DNA from: Desulfurococcaceae archaeon MEX13E-LK6-19
Lineage (GTDB): Archaea; Thermoproteota; Thermoprotei_A; Sulfolobales; Desulfurococcaceae
Assembly: GCA_029637525.1 (NCBI GenBank)
Contig: CP072660.1
Location: 1,513,612-1,577,611 of the forward strand
Direction of reading: 5' to 3'
DNA: 64,000 nucleotides
The notes under the pieces were generated by a model. That model did not search any database and was not told where the DNA came from. It saw nothing but the letters and a program-made list of their open reading frames with translations. Both the position numbers and the translations under genes were made by a program. This document shows positions 45,776 to 53,805 of this stretch, piece by piece (the first letter of the stretch is position 1; the number at the start of each line of letters is the position of its first letter).

Positions 45776-46666
45776 TTGGCTATGGAGATTGTTGTCGCAA
45801 GTGGGAAAGGCGGGACAGGAAAGACGTTTATTTCATCCAACCTTGTGTTTTACCTGCATAAACTAGGGAGAAGAGTAGTAGCTGTTGACGCTGATGCCGA
45901 GGCTCCTGATCTACTGCTTGCCCTCGGAGGCCCTAAAGAAAACATTCTTGTCCACAAGATATCCAGCTCTAGGAAAGCAGTAATCGAACATAGCCGGTGT
46001 ATAGGTTGTCTAAAATGCGTTGATGTATGTAGATTTTATGCGCTCGAAGTAGAGAACCATAAGCCACGTGTTATCAGGGAGTATTGTGAAGGATGTGGTG
46101 CATGCAGTATCGTATGCCCTGTTAATGCCATAGAGTTCTACAACATGGACACCGGGGTTGTGAGAATCGATGTATCTCGTGTCGGCGTCCCCGTAGTGAC
46201 CGCTGATCTCGTGGTTGGCGGTAGGAATACTGGTGAACTAGTGTATAAAGCTAAGGAGGAAGCTAGTAGGCTAGCCTATGAGAATAAAGCTGATGTAATC
46301 GTGGTTGATGCAGCCGCTGGTATTGGATGCCCTGTTATATCAAGTATAGCTGGATCAGATGTTCTCCTGGTAGTCGTAGAGCCTGTGCCCCCATCTCTCC
46401 AAGGCGCTGAGAGACTACTTAAACTAGCTAGGCAATTCAATGTAAAACCATTCCTCATAATCAACAAGTATGACCTAGACCCACAATACTCCAATGAAAT
46501 AGTTGACAGACTTGGCATAGAGGTTCTAGGGAAAATACCTTATGATAGAGCTGTAGCCGAATCATATGCCAACATGGAGCCTATACTATACTCCAAGCCG
46601 GATCATCCTGTATCCCATGCTTTATCAAGTACTTTCAAGAACCTATTGGAGTGTGTAGAAGGATGA
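45776..46666 (+). CDS. MinD/Mrp-type P-loop ATPase with inserted 2x[4Fe-4S] ferredoxin domain (1)
   Basis: A 296-residue protein of the COG1149 type. The deviant Walker A is SGKGGTGKTF with the signature second lysine. A ferredoxin insert at about residues 72-125 follows (CIGCLKCVDVC and CEGCGACSIVC), then the Walker B-type VIVVDAAAGIGCP and switch segments (VVEPVPPSLQGAERLL). These ATPases are thought to load or move iron-sulfur clusters or electrons. TTG at 45776, directly after the NifX stop and 4 nt after GAGGAT, fits better than the ATG at 45782, which remains possible. It overlaps its paralogue downstream. Confidence 0.88.
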   Translation: MAMEIVVASGKGGTGKTFISSNLVFYLHKLGRRVVAVDADAEAPDLLLALGGPKENILVHKISSSRKAVIEHSRCIGCLKCVDVCRFYALEVENHKPRVIREYCEGCGACSIVCPVNAIEFYNMDTGVVRIDVSRVGVPVVTADLVVGGRNTGELVYKAKEEASRLAYENKADVIVVDAAAGIGCPVISSIAGSDVLLVVVEPVPPSLQGAERLLKLARQFNVKPFLIINKYDLDPQYSNEIVDRLGIEVLGKIPYDRAVAESYANMEPILYSKPDHPVSHALSSTFKNLLECVEG

Positions 46667-47544
46667 CGAAAATAATTGTTGTAGCCGGTGGGAAAGGCGG
46701 TGTAGGAAAAACATTCATTGCAGTCAACCTCGCCTATGCTTTATACAATAAGGGATCCCGTGTACTCCTCGTAGACGCTGACGTGGAAAACCCCAGTGTT
46801 CTCACTATTGTTAAAGCAAAAATAACCAACACAATCGTATCCAAGAGCTTTAGACCAGTTATAAACTACAGTGTATGTGATGGATGTGGTATTTGTGTAA
46901 ACTATTGTCCCGAACACGCTTTGGTGCTACTACCCGGCAAGAAGCTTGTATTCTACGAGACACTCTGTGGCGGATGTAGTGTATGCAAACTCGTATGCCC
47001 CCAAAATGCGATAGATGAGGGCGAGCGCCGTGAAGGAGTATTCAAGTACGGTATTGTAGACAAAGGCTTTGATGTTATTGTAGGAGAACTAGAGCCGGGT
47101 AACAGGAGAAGTATTGTACTAATAACGAAGCTTATTGAAGAACACAAGAAGAGGTTCAACAACTATGACTACGTAGTCATAGACTCGCCTCCAGGCACGG
47201 GTGCTGGCTTATACTCTATTCTCAGGTATGCAACCCATATAGTTGCCGTAACCGAGCCAACACCTCTGGGAATAAGCGATTTGACGAAATTCCTCAAACT
47301 AATAGAGGCATACAAAGAGAATACGAAAACAATAATCGTAGTAAACAAGTACGGGCTATCAGCCAAAGCCTACAAAACCCTAGAGGAAATAATCACCCAA
47401 AAAAGACTCCCATACATAAGAATACCATACACGAAACTAGTCCAAGAATCTTATACTGCTGGACAACCACTGATCCTCTACAACCCAGATCCAAATATTA
47501 TCTCGAAAATAGAGGAACTAGCAAACCTAGTCAAGAAAGAGTAA
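46663..47544 (+). CDS. MinD/Mrp-type P-loop ATPase with inserted 2x[4Fe-4S] ferredoxin domain (2)
   Basis: The 293-residue paralogue of the preceding protein has Walker A AGGKGGVGKTF, ferredoxin insert CDGCGICVNYC and CGGCSVCKLVC, and VVIDSPPGTGAGL. The pair probably forms a heterodimer, as in other archaea where two such genes follow a NifX-like gene. The ATG overlaps the previous TGA by 4 nt (ATGA), indicating coupled translation. A role in building or repairing a metal-sulfur cofactor, perhaps for the tungsten and Fe-S enzymes of this organism, is inference. Confidence 0.89.
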   Translation: MTKIIVVAGGKGGVGKTFIAVNLAYALYNKGSRVLLVDADVENPSVLTIVKAKITNTIVSKSFRPVINYSVCDGCGICVNYCPEHALVLLPGKKLVFYETLCGGCSVCKLVCPQNAIDEGERREGVFKYGIVDKGFDVIVGELEPGNRRSIVLITKLIEEHKKRFNNYDYVVIDSPPGTGAGLYSILRYATHIVAVTEPTPLGISDLTKFLKLIEAYKENTKTIIVVNKYGLSAKAYKTLEEIITQKRLPYIRIPYTKLVQESYTAGQPLILYNPDPNIISKIEELANLVKKE

Positions 47545-47585
47545 TGACCAGAAGACATAAGCGAGCTTAATACAACTAATAAACC

Positions 47586-47595
47586 CTTATAAAAA
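47586..47595 (+). promoter_or_regulatory. Strong TATA box of the 47.6-kb structured RNA
   Basis: CTTATAAAAA, preceded by AAAC as a possible BRE, lies 25 nt before the first paired bases of the structured RNA. No open reading frame starts downstream within the usual distance, so it is best read as an RNA gene promoter. Confidence 0.55.
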
Positions 47596-47610
47596 CTAGT
47601 TATTCTACTG

Positions 47611-47692
47611 GACGGCGGAGCCCTCGCCTCTACGAGATCCCCGTGTCCACGGGGACCGATGAGTAGAGGATCCGTCGGGCGGCTTCCATTTT
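47611..47692 (+). ncRNA. Stand-alone structured small RNA, class unknown
   Basis: About 80 nt with a strong fold. An apical hairpin CCCCGT-GTCC-ACGGGG sits on an internal loop GAGAT/ACCGATGA that can form tandem G-A pairs (kink-turn like), above a 7-bp stem CCTCTAC/GTAGAGG and a lower pairing GCCC/GGGC or GACGG/CCGTC. A TATA box lies 25 nt upstream and a T-run (ATTTTTCTC) ends it. The kink-turn suggests L7Ae binding as in H/ACA or C/D RNAs, but no ACA or C/D box set is present. It is GC-rich against an AT-rich flank. It is not a tRNA. Confidence 0.6.
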
Positions 47693-47697
47693 TCTCT
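47688..47697 (+). terminator. T-run ending the structured RNA
   Basis: ATTTTTCTCT directly follows the last paired segment of the 47.6-kb RNA, matching archaeal U-tract termination. The following 150 nt to the HD-domain gene are AT-rich with no feature seen. Confidence 0.4.
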
Positions 47698-47847
47698 ACT
47701 TCTGGTATTCTCATTTAGGTGATTTCGTTTATTGTGGTAATAGTGTTTATTAGTGTGTTTTACAGGAGTTTATTAGCAATAGCGGCTTTGCATCTCTTTG
47801 ACTCACGATTACGGATAAATATGAATCTTTAAGAGGAGGGGTAAGGA

Positions 47848-48639
47848 ATGGTAGTTGTTGGTCCTGATTTACTCAATAAGTTTTTGAAGACTAGACCAAT
47901 ACTTAGGAGAGCTTATAATGCTCTTGTTGGTGATCCTGAGACTCGTGAACTATGGTATATGAGTAATGTTATGGCTGTTAAGAGGCTTAGGTATAACGAC
48001 CATGGACCTGTCCATGCCCATATTGCTGCTGGTGCTTCACTAGAGATCTATAGGATCCTCAGGGAACACGGTGTAGAGTCAACACTTGTCCGTGACGGCG
48101 TTATCTCCGACGAGGAACTAGCATGGATTGTTGTTCTCTATGGCGCACTGCTACACGATGTCGGTAATGCTATTCATAGGGATCTCCACGAGAAACTAGG
48201 GTCACTACTGGCACAGCCTCTCATAGATAGAGCGCTGGCTAGAGTTATTGATGACCAAGCTACTAGGATTAGGCTACGTCAAGAGATAATGCATAGTATA
48301 CATTGTACAGCCTATGACGTATCATGCCTAACACTTGAAGCAGGCTGTGTAGCTGTTGGCGACGGCCTCGATATGGCTGAGGGACGTGCCCGTGTACCAT
48401 ACCGGATGGGCCAGGTAAACATCCATAGTGTCTCCGCGTTAACTATAAAGAAGGTAGAGATCCTTGAAGGCGATAAAGCTCCCGTGAAAATAGTAGTCCA
48501 TATGGATGAGCTTGCAGGTATATTCCAAGTAGACGAAGTGCTCATGCCGAAACTGAGAACTACTATGCTTAGGAATTACATAGAGATTAGTGCCGTTGTT
48601 AACGGGAAAGAACTAAAAACCTATACGCCCACACAATAA
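47848..48639 (+). CDS. HD-domain metal-dependent phosphohydrolase
   Basis: A 263-residue protein. The HD core includes DHGPVHAHIAAGASLEIY (first histidine ligand region), LYGALLHDVGNAIHRDLHEK (H103, D104), IMHSIHCTAYD and GDGLDMAEGRARVPYRMG (last aspartate). HD enzymes hydrolyse phosphate esters of nucleotides or signalling molecules using two metal ions; the substrate here is unknown. The last 60 residues (VEILEGDKAPVKIVVHMDELAGIFQ) form a beta-rich accessory part. ATG lies 6 nt after GGAGGGG. The transporter gene follows after 21 nt in the same direction. Confidence 0.87.
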   Translation: MVVVGPDLLNKFLKTRPILRRAYNALVGDPETRELWYMSNVMAVKRLRYNDHGPVHAHIAAGASLEIYRILREHGVESTLVRDGVISDEELAWIVVLYGALLHDVGNAIHRDLHEKLGSLLAQPLIDRALARVIDDQATRIRLRQEIMHSIHCTAYDVSCLTLEAGCVAVGDGLDMAEGRARVPYRMGQVNIHSVSALTIKKVEILEGDKAPVKIVVHMDELAGIFQVDEVLMPKLRTTMLRNYIEISAVVNGKELKTYTPTQ

Positions 48640-48660
48640 TGATCCTTTGGTGGAAGCAAA

Positions 48661-50427
48661 TTGGGCGATCGCACTAAGGTGCTACTGCTTATTATAGTTG
48701 CTTTTATGGTTGGAACAATAATATACAACATTACGCCACCGGACTGGACCCCGGGAACATACCACATAGATGTAGCGGTGAAAACAGACGAAACAGAAAT
48801 CAAGACTAGTCTAGAGCACATTATTGGCCTCAGTAACTCAACTGATACCACGGTAACAACGTGGAGTATTGTGGACGGAAAGAATTATACCATAGAAGTG
48901 TATGCATCAAAACTAACTGTTATAGAGCCGGGTAAGAAATGGTATCTAAAGGTTAGACTTCTCGCTGATGGCGAGCCTGTCCATAAGCCACTGTCAAGCT
49001 ATACAGTGTGTGTAAGGACGCCTGACGGGAGGGAATACAGCTACTATCCACGGTCAATGACTTCTGATGGATGGGTTGTTTTCGAGATACAGCCATACAT
49101 TAAGGCCAGAGAAGCCGGGTTCGTATTCGGGTCAGCAATAATATTGTTTGCTGGTGCAAGCATCATAAGCTATGTTATAACAGGTTTGTACTCGACAGTA
49201 GCACTAGCACTACTAGGAGTGATCGCCGTAAAGTCTGCTTTCACAAAATACATGAGCACGATAATACTCGTATTCATTGCTGGTAGCGCTCTAGAACTCA
49301 TAATACGTAACAATAAGCTTGACGACCGTGTAGCAAGACTCTTGGTTAGAGTAGCTTCATCACCAACAAGACTAATTATTGGAGCAACATTCCTAGTAAG
49401 CTTCCTAAGCATGTGGATGAGTAATACAGCCGCTACCTACGTTATGCTACCACTTGTTCTAGCACTCCTAAAGGAGATCCAGGCTGAAGACAAGAGGTTC
49501 TCTTCACTACTCCTAGTAGGAATAGCTATGGGTGCCAGCATAGGTGGTACAGCAACATTAATAGGAACACCACCAAACCTTATTGTCACAGGCTTCCTCA
49601 ACGACATAGTCTACAAGACAAGTAGGATAGGGTTCTTCGAATGGCTACTCATAGGCTTCCCGGCATGGGTTATAGGTTATACGGTTGGAGTCCTACTTCT
49701 AATACTATTCATAAAATTCACTGCTGGACACGAGCTAAAGGAAATCGGAGAGAAACTACGTGAAATAGGTGCAAGAAAAGAAAAGAGACCATGGAGTAAA
49801 CGCGAGATCCTAGCATTAGCCAACATATTGTTCCTAGTAGGACTATGGCTTACAGAACCAATACACCACATAAACACCGGTATCGCCGGCGCCATAGGAC
49901 TCATAGTATTCTTCGCCACAGGAGTACTGGACGTCAAAAAGCACTTCAAGCAACTAGCATGGGACCTCATGGTATTGTTCGGCGCAGGCCTAACACTAGG
50001 TACAGCACTCATGAACACCGGGTGGGCTGAAGTAGTATTAGCCCACTTGGCTGGCGTGAAATCACTAGGGTTCCTAGCATGGTTCCTCATAGGATTCACA
50101 GCCTATCTCATAGGAACATTCATATCAAGCCATACAAGCGCATCTGCATTCGTAGCACCATTAACAATACCTCTTGGCGCATTACTTGCAACAATAATGG
50201 GCATACCTGCCGAAGCAGGTGCAGCAACAGCATCAATTGTAGCTGTCGTCTCACTAAACAACGCTATCGCATTACCAATATCAACACCGCCATCAGCTAT
50301 CGTATACTCGACTGGCAAAGTAAGAATGAGAGATCTAATAGCTTATGGACTGTTGTTCGGCATAATAGCAAACACCCTAATAATAGCGTTGCTTACAAAC
50401 TACTGGATAGCACTACTTTCACCCTAA
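48661..50427 (+). CDS. DASS/ArsB-type anion transporter with an N-terminal ectodomain
   Basis: A 588-residue protein. From about residue 155 it is a polytopic transporter of the divalent anion:Na+ symporter/ion-transporter superfamily: two SNT/SSHTSA-like motifs (SNTAATYVMLPLVLAL and SSHTSASAFVAPLTIPLG) and the substrate loop GGTATLIGTPPNLIVTG. Substrates in the family include dicarboxylates, sulfate, phosphate and arsenite. Unusually, a first membrane helix (LLLIIVAFMVGTIIYNI) is followed by a beta-rich external domain of about 110 residues with sequons (residues 30-145). TTG at 48661 lies 7 nt after GGTGG. The upstream HD hydrolase may be co-transcribed. Confidence 0.86.
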   Translation: MGDRTKVLLLIIVAFMVGTIIYNITPPDWTPGTYHIDVAVKTDETEIKTSLEHIIGLSNSTDTTVTTWSIVDGKNYTIEVYASKLTVIEPGKKWYLKVRLLADGEPVHKPLSSYTVCVRTPDGREYSYYPRSMTSDGWVVFEIQPYIKAREAGFVFGSAIILFAGASIISYVITGLYSTVALALLGVIAVKSAFTKYMSTIILVFIAGSALELIIRNNKLDDRVARLLVRVASSPTRLIIGATFLVSFLSMWMSNTAATYVMLPLVLALLKEIQAEDKRFSSLLLVGIAMGASIGGTATLIGTPPNLIVTGFLNDIVYKTSRIGFFEWLLIGFPAWVIGYTVGVLLLILFIKFTAGHELKEIGEKLREIGARKEKRPWSKREILALANILFLVGLWLTEPIHHINTGIAGAIGLIVFFATGVLDVKKHFKQLAWDLMVLFGAGLTLGTALMNTGWAEVVLAHLAGVKSLGFLAWFLIGFTAYLIGTFISSHTSASAFVAPLTIPLGALLATIMGIPAEAGAATASIVAVVSLNNAIALPISTPPSAIVYSTGKVRMRDLIAYGLLFGIIANTLIIALLTNYWIALLSP

Positions 50428-50447
50428 GGATTTTTAATTAAAAACAT

Positions 50448-50459
50448 AATCTTTTTCCC
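50448..50459 (+). terminator. T-rich terminator motif AATCTTTTTCCC
   Basis: The second of three occurrences, 20 nt after the transporter stop. Both flanks are AT-rich. A TATA box for the next gene (ACATATTAAAT, about 50470-50480) follows directly. Confidence 0.5.
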
Positions 50460-50525
50460 AACACATCGTACATATTAAATCCCGTATACTTCACATACAT
50501 TAGCTGACCGAGGGAGGTAGTCTAT

Positions 50526-51467
50526 TTGAAAGTTGTTGTAACAGGTGGAGCCGGGTTTATAGGTAGTCATACGGTTGAGCTTCTTGTATCCGAGGGATAT
50601 GATGTAGTTGTAATAGATGATTTCTCGTCGGGTTCCATGAATAATTTATCCAATGTAGCTGAGAAAATCAGCGTTGTTAACAGGAGTATTCTCGATAAAG
50701 AAGCCCTTGATACTATTCTAAGAGATGCTGATGCAATCATACACTTAGCTGCCATAGTCAGTGTAGAAGAATCAATAAAAGATCCTGAACGCGTCTATCG
50801 GGTCAACGCTCTTGGAACACTATACTTGCTTGAAGCAGCGAGACGACACGATATAGAAAGATTTGTTTATGCATCAAGTGCTGCTGTCTACGGGGATCCC
50901 ATAGAACTGCCCGTTAAAGAAACACATCCTTGTAGACCAAAAAATGTCTATGGCTCGTCGAAACTCGCTGGCGAAACTCTCGTGTATAGCTATAAGGAAA
51001 CCTATGGCCTGTCAACAATTAGTCTCAGATACTTTAATGTATACGGTCCCAGGATGAAGCCCGGGGATTACGCTGGTGTTGTCTACAAGTTTTTTGAACG
51101 TATACTCCAGGGCAAGCCACCGATAATACATGGAGATGGCGAGCAAACACGTGATTTCGTGTACGTAGGTGATGTAGCTAAAGCTAATGTTATAGCATTG
51201 TCATCAAGAGAGACCGGTGTATACAATATAGGTACAGGTAAAGCCATATCAATTAACGAGCTTGCCGAGAAAATAATGGGGATTGTTGGAGTCAAACTAG
51301 AGCCAATACATGGGCCTCCAAGACCAGGCGATATAAGGTATAGTGTTGCCGATATAAGCCAGGCCATAGAGAAGCTTGGCTGGAAACCAGTTGTCAGTAT
51401 TGAGGAAGGATTAAGGAGGACTTTTGATTACATGAAGTATATGGTGAGTAAAAAACAACTTGGCTAA
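50526..51467 (+). CDS. NAD-dependent sugar epimerase (GalE-like)
   Basis: A 313-residue extended short-chain dehydrogenase. NAD site VVTGGAGFIGSHTVELL at the N-terminus, IHLAAIVSV, catalytic Ser in YASSAAVYG and the YGSSKLAGE YxxxK pair, then RYFNVYGPRM and GDGEQTRDFVYVGDVA for the UDP-sugar. It most likely interconverts UDP-glucose/UDP-galactose or the N-acetyl forms, supplying sugars for surface glycans. Other NDP-sugar epimerases of the family cannot be excluded. The TTG start is fixed by GGGAGGTAGTCTA upstream. The neighbouring surface proteins are possible end users. Confidence 0.9.
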   Translation: MKVVVTGGAGFIGSHTVELLVSEGYDVVVIDDFSSGSMNNLSNVAEKISVVNRSILDKEALDTILRDADAIIHLAAIVSVEESIKDPERVYRVNALGTLYLLEAARRHDIERFVYASSAAVYGDPIELPVKETHPCRPKNVYGSSKLAGETLVYSYKETYGLSTISLRYFNVYGPRMKPGDYAGVVYKFFERILQGKPPIIHGDGEQTRDFVYVGDVAKANVIALSSRETGVYNIGTGKAISINELAEKIMGIVGVKLEPIHGPPRPGDIRYSVADISQAIEKLGWKPVVSIEEGLRRTFDYMKYMVSKKQLG

Positions 51468-51489
51468 TATTGTATTTAAAAACATAGTG

Positions 51490-52938
51490 TTAGACTCTTT
51501 TCTTCATGTAAAGGAATATCATAATCCCTGCAACCACTATTACTACTATTGTCGCTATCAATAGTTTGGTTGATAACAATGGTTGTGATGGAGTTGTTTC
51601 TGTTTCAGTAGTTGTCGTAGTAGTCGTGGTCGTTGTTGTGGTAGTGGTTGTTGTCGTCGTGGTGGTTGTGGTCGTCGTAGTTGTTGTAGTAGTTGTAGTT
51701 GTGGTTGTTGTGGTGGTCGTAGTAGTTGTCTCTACTTTCAACTCTACAAGGAATTTTGCCTTGGAATCAGCTCCCGGTGTTGCAACAATTGTTTTATTGA
51801 GATCTCCTTCAGGTACTATGTAGGCATACCATTTTGTTGAATTACTGTACACAACTATTTCTCCTTGCCTAGAATTCGGTATTGGGTTCAAGCTAGCTTC
51901 TACTACTGTATCTCCATTAGGATTCGCCAGAAGCACTACTGTCACAATGTATCCGCTTACATTGAGTTCTACTCTAACAGGTATAGGTACTGGGTCCCCG
52001 AACAAGTTAAGTCTAGTGTTATGAATTACAACATATGTGCTGTTGACATAGCTTACATTGAGATAGCCCACGTCCTGGTCTACTTCAAACCATATTGGCT
52101 CATACTCGTACCTGCCATCAGGATAAAGTATTAAGACTAGATAGTGGTGTTTCCCTAAGACTACCACACCATCCTCTATACTGGTTGGGTAATCGTATAG
52201 AGGAGCTCCAGCACCACCGGTTATAATGTATTTGATCCCGTTGACAACTGTTTCAGCATATCCATGCCAGTGTCCTTGGAGTACTAATGTCACGTTATAG
52301 TATTCCAGCATCTTCTTTAAGGGAGTTCCTCTATCAGAGTCAATATTATGCATTACATATGGATAAAGTGGTCTATGAAATACAGCAATAATCTTTCTTC
52401 CCTGCGGAGCCTGTTCGAGAGTAAGGTTTGTCAAGGAGAGAAAATCGCTCTTGAGTCTTTCTTCAGTATTAATAAACGCTATATACCATCCAGGTATTTC
52501 TGACACTCCATAGAATGTGTCTGCTATAATACTTTTCCATAAATTGGCATAGGGATCGTCTTCAATATCGTGGTTTCCAACGGCAAGCCATACATTCTCG
52601 AGATCCTTGAGTGTATTATAGAGCTCTATGAGCTGCTCCTCTGTGCCAAGACCCACGTGATCACCTGTTCCTATTACAGCAAATGGCCTGATCTCCTTTA
52701 ATTCATCAACAATAGCATAAAAGACCTCGGGTAACTCAACTTGACTAGTATTCTCAGGTCTATTATCTCCTATTACAACAACTGGATACCATGGCAGATT
52801 CTGTGGCAGACTCCTGTAGGTCTTCTCGAATAAACGTTGATCAACACCTGCTTCTGCCCATAACACCATAGCATTCATGAAACTCAGTACCACAACGAAG
52901 ATAAGTATTGCCGCTGCTAAAACACCGCCCTTAGTCAT
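51490..52938 (-). CDS. Surface-anchored calcineurin-like phosphoesterase with a poly-threonine stalk
   Basis: A 482-residue protein with a signal peptide (VLAAAILIFVVVLSFMNAMVLW). The metallophosphoesterase domain has GDNRPEN, VIGTGDHVGLG, VGNHDIEDD, VFHRPLYP and LQGHWHGYAE, the dimetal ligands of the calcineurin fold. A beta-rich domain (about 290-415) follows. Then come 41 consecutive threonines (codons at about 51612-51734), TETETTPSQP, a membrane helix and KKRV. It probably hydrolyses phosphate esters or nucleotides outside the cell. The ACN codons are mixed, so the run is not a simple DNA slippage product. It is convergent with galE. Confidence 0.9.
   Translation of the reverse strand: MTKGGVLAAAILIFVVVLSFMNAMVLWAEAGVDQRLFEKTYRSLPQNLPWYPVVVIGDNRPENTSQVELPEVFYAIVDELKEIRPFAVIGTGDHVGLGTEEQLIELYNTLKDLENVWLAVGNHDIEDDPYANLWKSIIADTFYGVSEIPGWYIAFINTEERLKSDFLSLTNLTLEQAPQGRKIIAVFHRPLYPYVMHNIDSDRGTPLKKMLEYYNVTLVLQGHWHGYAETVVNGIKYIITGGAGAPLYDYPTSIEDGVVVLGKHHYLVLILYPDGRYEYEPIWFEVDQDVGYLNVSYVNSTYVVIHNTRLNLFGDPVPIPVRVELNVSGYIVTVVLLANPNGDTVVEASLNPIPNSRQGEIVVYSNSTKWYAYIVPEGDLNKTIVATPGADSKAKFLVELKVETTTTTTTTTTTTTTTTTTTTTTTTTTTTTTTTTTTTTTTTTETETTPSQPLLSTKLLIATIVVIVVAGIMIFLYMKKRV
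51612..51734 (-). repeat. Poly-threonine coding tract (41 codons)
   Basis: Forty-one successive ACN codons using all four third bases encode an uninterrupted threonine run between the ectodomain and the membrane helix. In archaeal surface proteins such tracts act as O-glycosylated stalks. Confidence 0.85.
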
Positions 52939-53104
52939 GGTACCACCCTTAAACGAGAATAGTCCTTGGACATAATATTTGTGTGCAAGCCAGTTTTATA
53001 TCTAGCTATAATGATATGGTTATTGTGAAACAAAACTTAATACCTTCACATACCCTATGGTATAGTTGAGTCCCATACTTTTTCTAACACGGAGGGTTGT
53101 GAAT

Positions 53105-53785
53105 GTGGTTAAGATAGAGTGGTTTTATGACGATATAATGTTTACTGGTATATCGCGTGAAAAACTTGAAGATACTATAAGTAAGAAGAAGGATATACTC
53201 AAGAAAATAGTTGATCATGTAAAAGAAATTGAGGGAGAAGCATACACTAAACTAATCGAGCTGAAAACACAGCCAGGCTATACCAGTAGATACATCGACG
53301 CAATGGTTTTGATGAACGCCGTTTTTCTAAGACTAGTACGTGAGAGATCCGAGAGACCTGAGGATGTTGAAAAGAAGGTTACCATACTTGGCGAAATACT
53401 TTTAGAGAATAATATTGTGGAACACGATCACGTTCATATTCATGAAAACAACAGTGATTCCTCTATCACCATTGACTGGTACAAGGATATCCTGGAATAT
53501 CTTCAAGTCACAGACGATGAAATAGAAGAGTACACCAAGCTTGTGAAGGAAAATATTGAGCGGATAATAAAGTGTATCGAGTATACACAAGAAACCCCCG
53601 ATACCGACTACCTATTCATCCTGAAGGGATGGGAGACTACTACTATGCAGGGACAAATATTCAAGCATGTTTCAGTACATGTAGCCGACGGGAAACCCTA
53701 CCTGATATATTCGGAGGAGTACGAGAGATACGGCGAACACATGATATACTACTTCAGATTAGGGAGAATAGTTATTGGAAAATAA
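53105..53785 (+). CDS. Helical protein of unknown function
   Basis: A 226-residue soluble protein. The first two thirds are charged helices (EKLEDTISKKKDILKKIVDHVKEIEGEAY, RSERPEDVEKKVTILGEILLENN) with a histidine-rich HDHVHIHE turn near the middle that could bind metal. The C-terminal 60 residues are beta-rich (DYLFILKGWETTTMQGQIFKHVSVHVADGKPYLIY). I do not recognise the family. GTG at 53105 lies after GGAGGGTTGTGAAT with the best spacing; GTG at 53099 or an upstream start is possible. It is convergent with the next gene. Confidence 0.72.
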   Translation: MVKIEWFYDDIMFTGISREKLEDTISKKKDILKKIVDHVKEIEGEAYTKLIELKTQPGYTSRYIDAMVLMNAVFLRLVRERSERPEDVEKKVTILGEILLENNIVEHDHVHIHENNSDSSITIDWYKDILEYLQVTDDEIEEYTKLVKENIERIIKCIEYTQETPDTDYLFILKGWETTTMQGQIFKHVSVHVADGKPYLIYSEEYERYGEHMIYYFRLGRIVIGK

Positions 53786-53805
53786 ATGATGTGTAGGAGG
53801 AAAAA

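Noticed and set aside
47611-47692. tRNA, or classical H/ACA guide RNA
   Set aside because: There is no T-loop GTTCRANNC consensus and no acceptor CCA/cloverleaf; no ACA box lies at the expected distance from the lower stem.
51566-51823. Plus-strand frame encoding a long run of valine
   Set aside because: It is the antisense image of the poly-threonine stalk (ACN read backwards gives NGT and shifted GTN codons) and has no ribosome-binding site.
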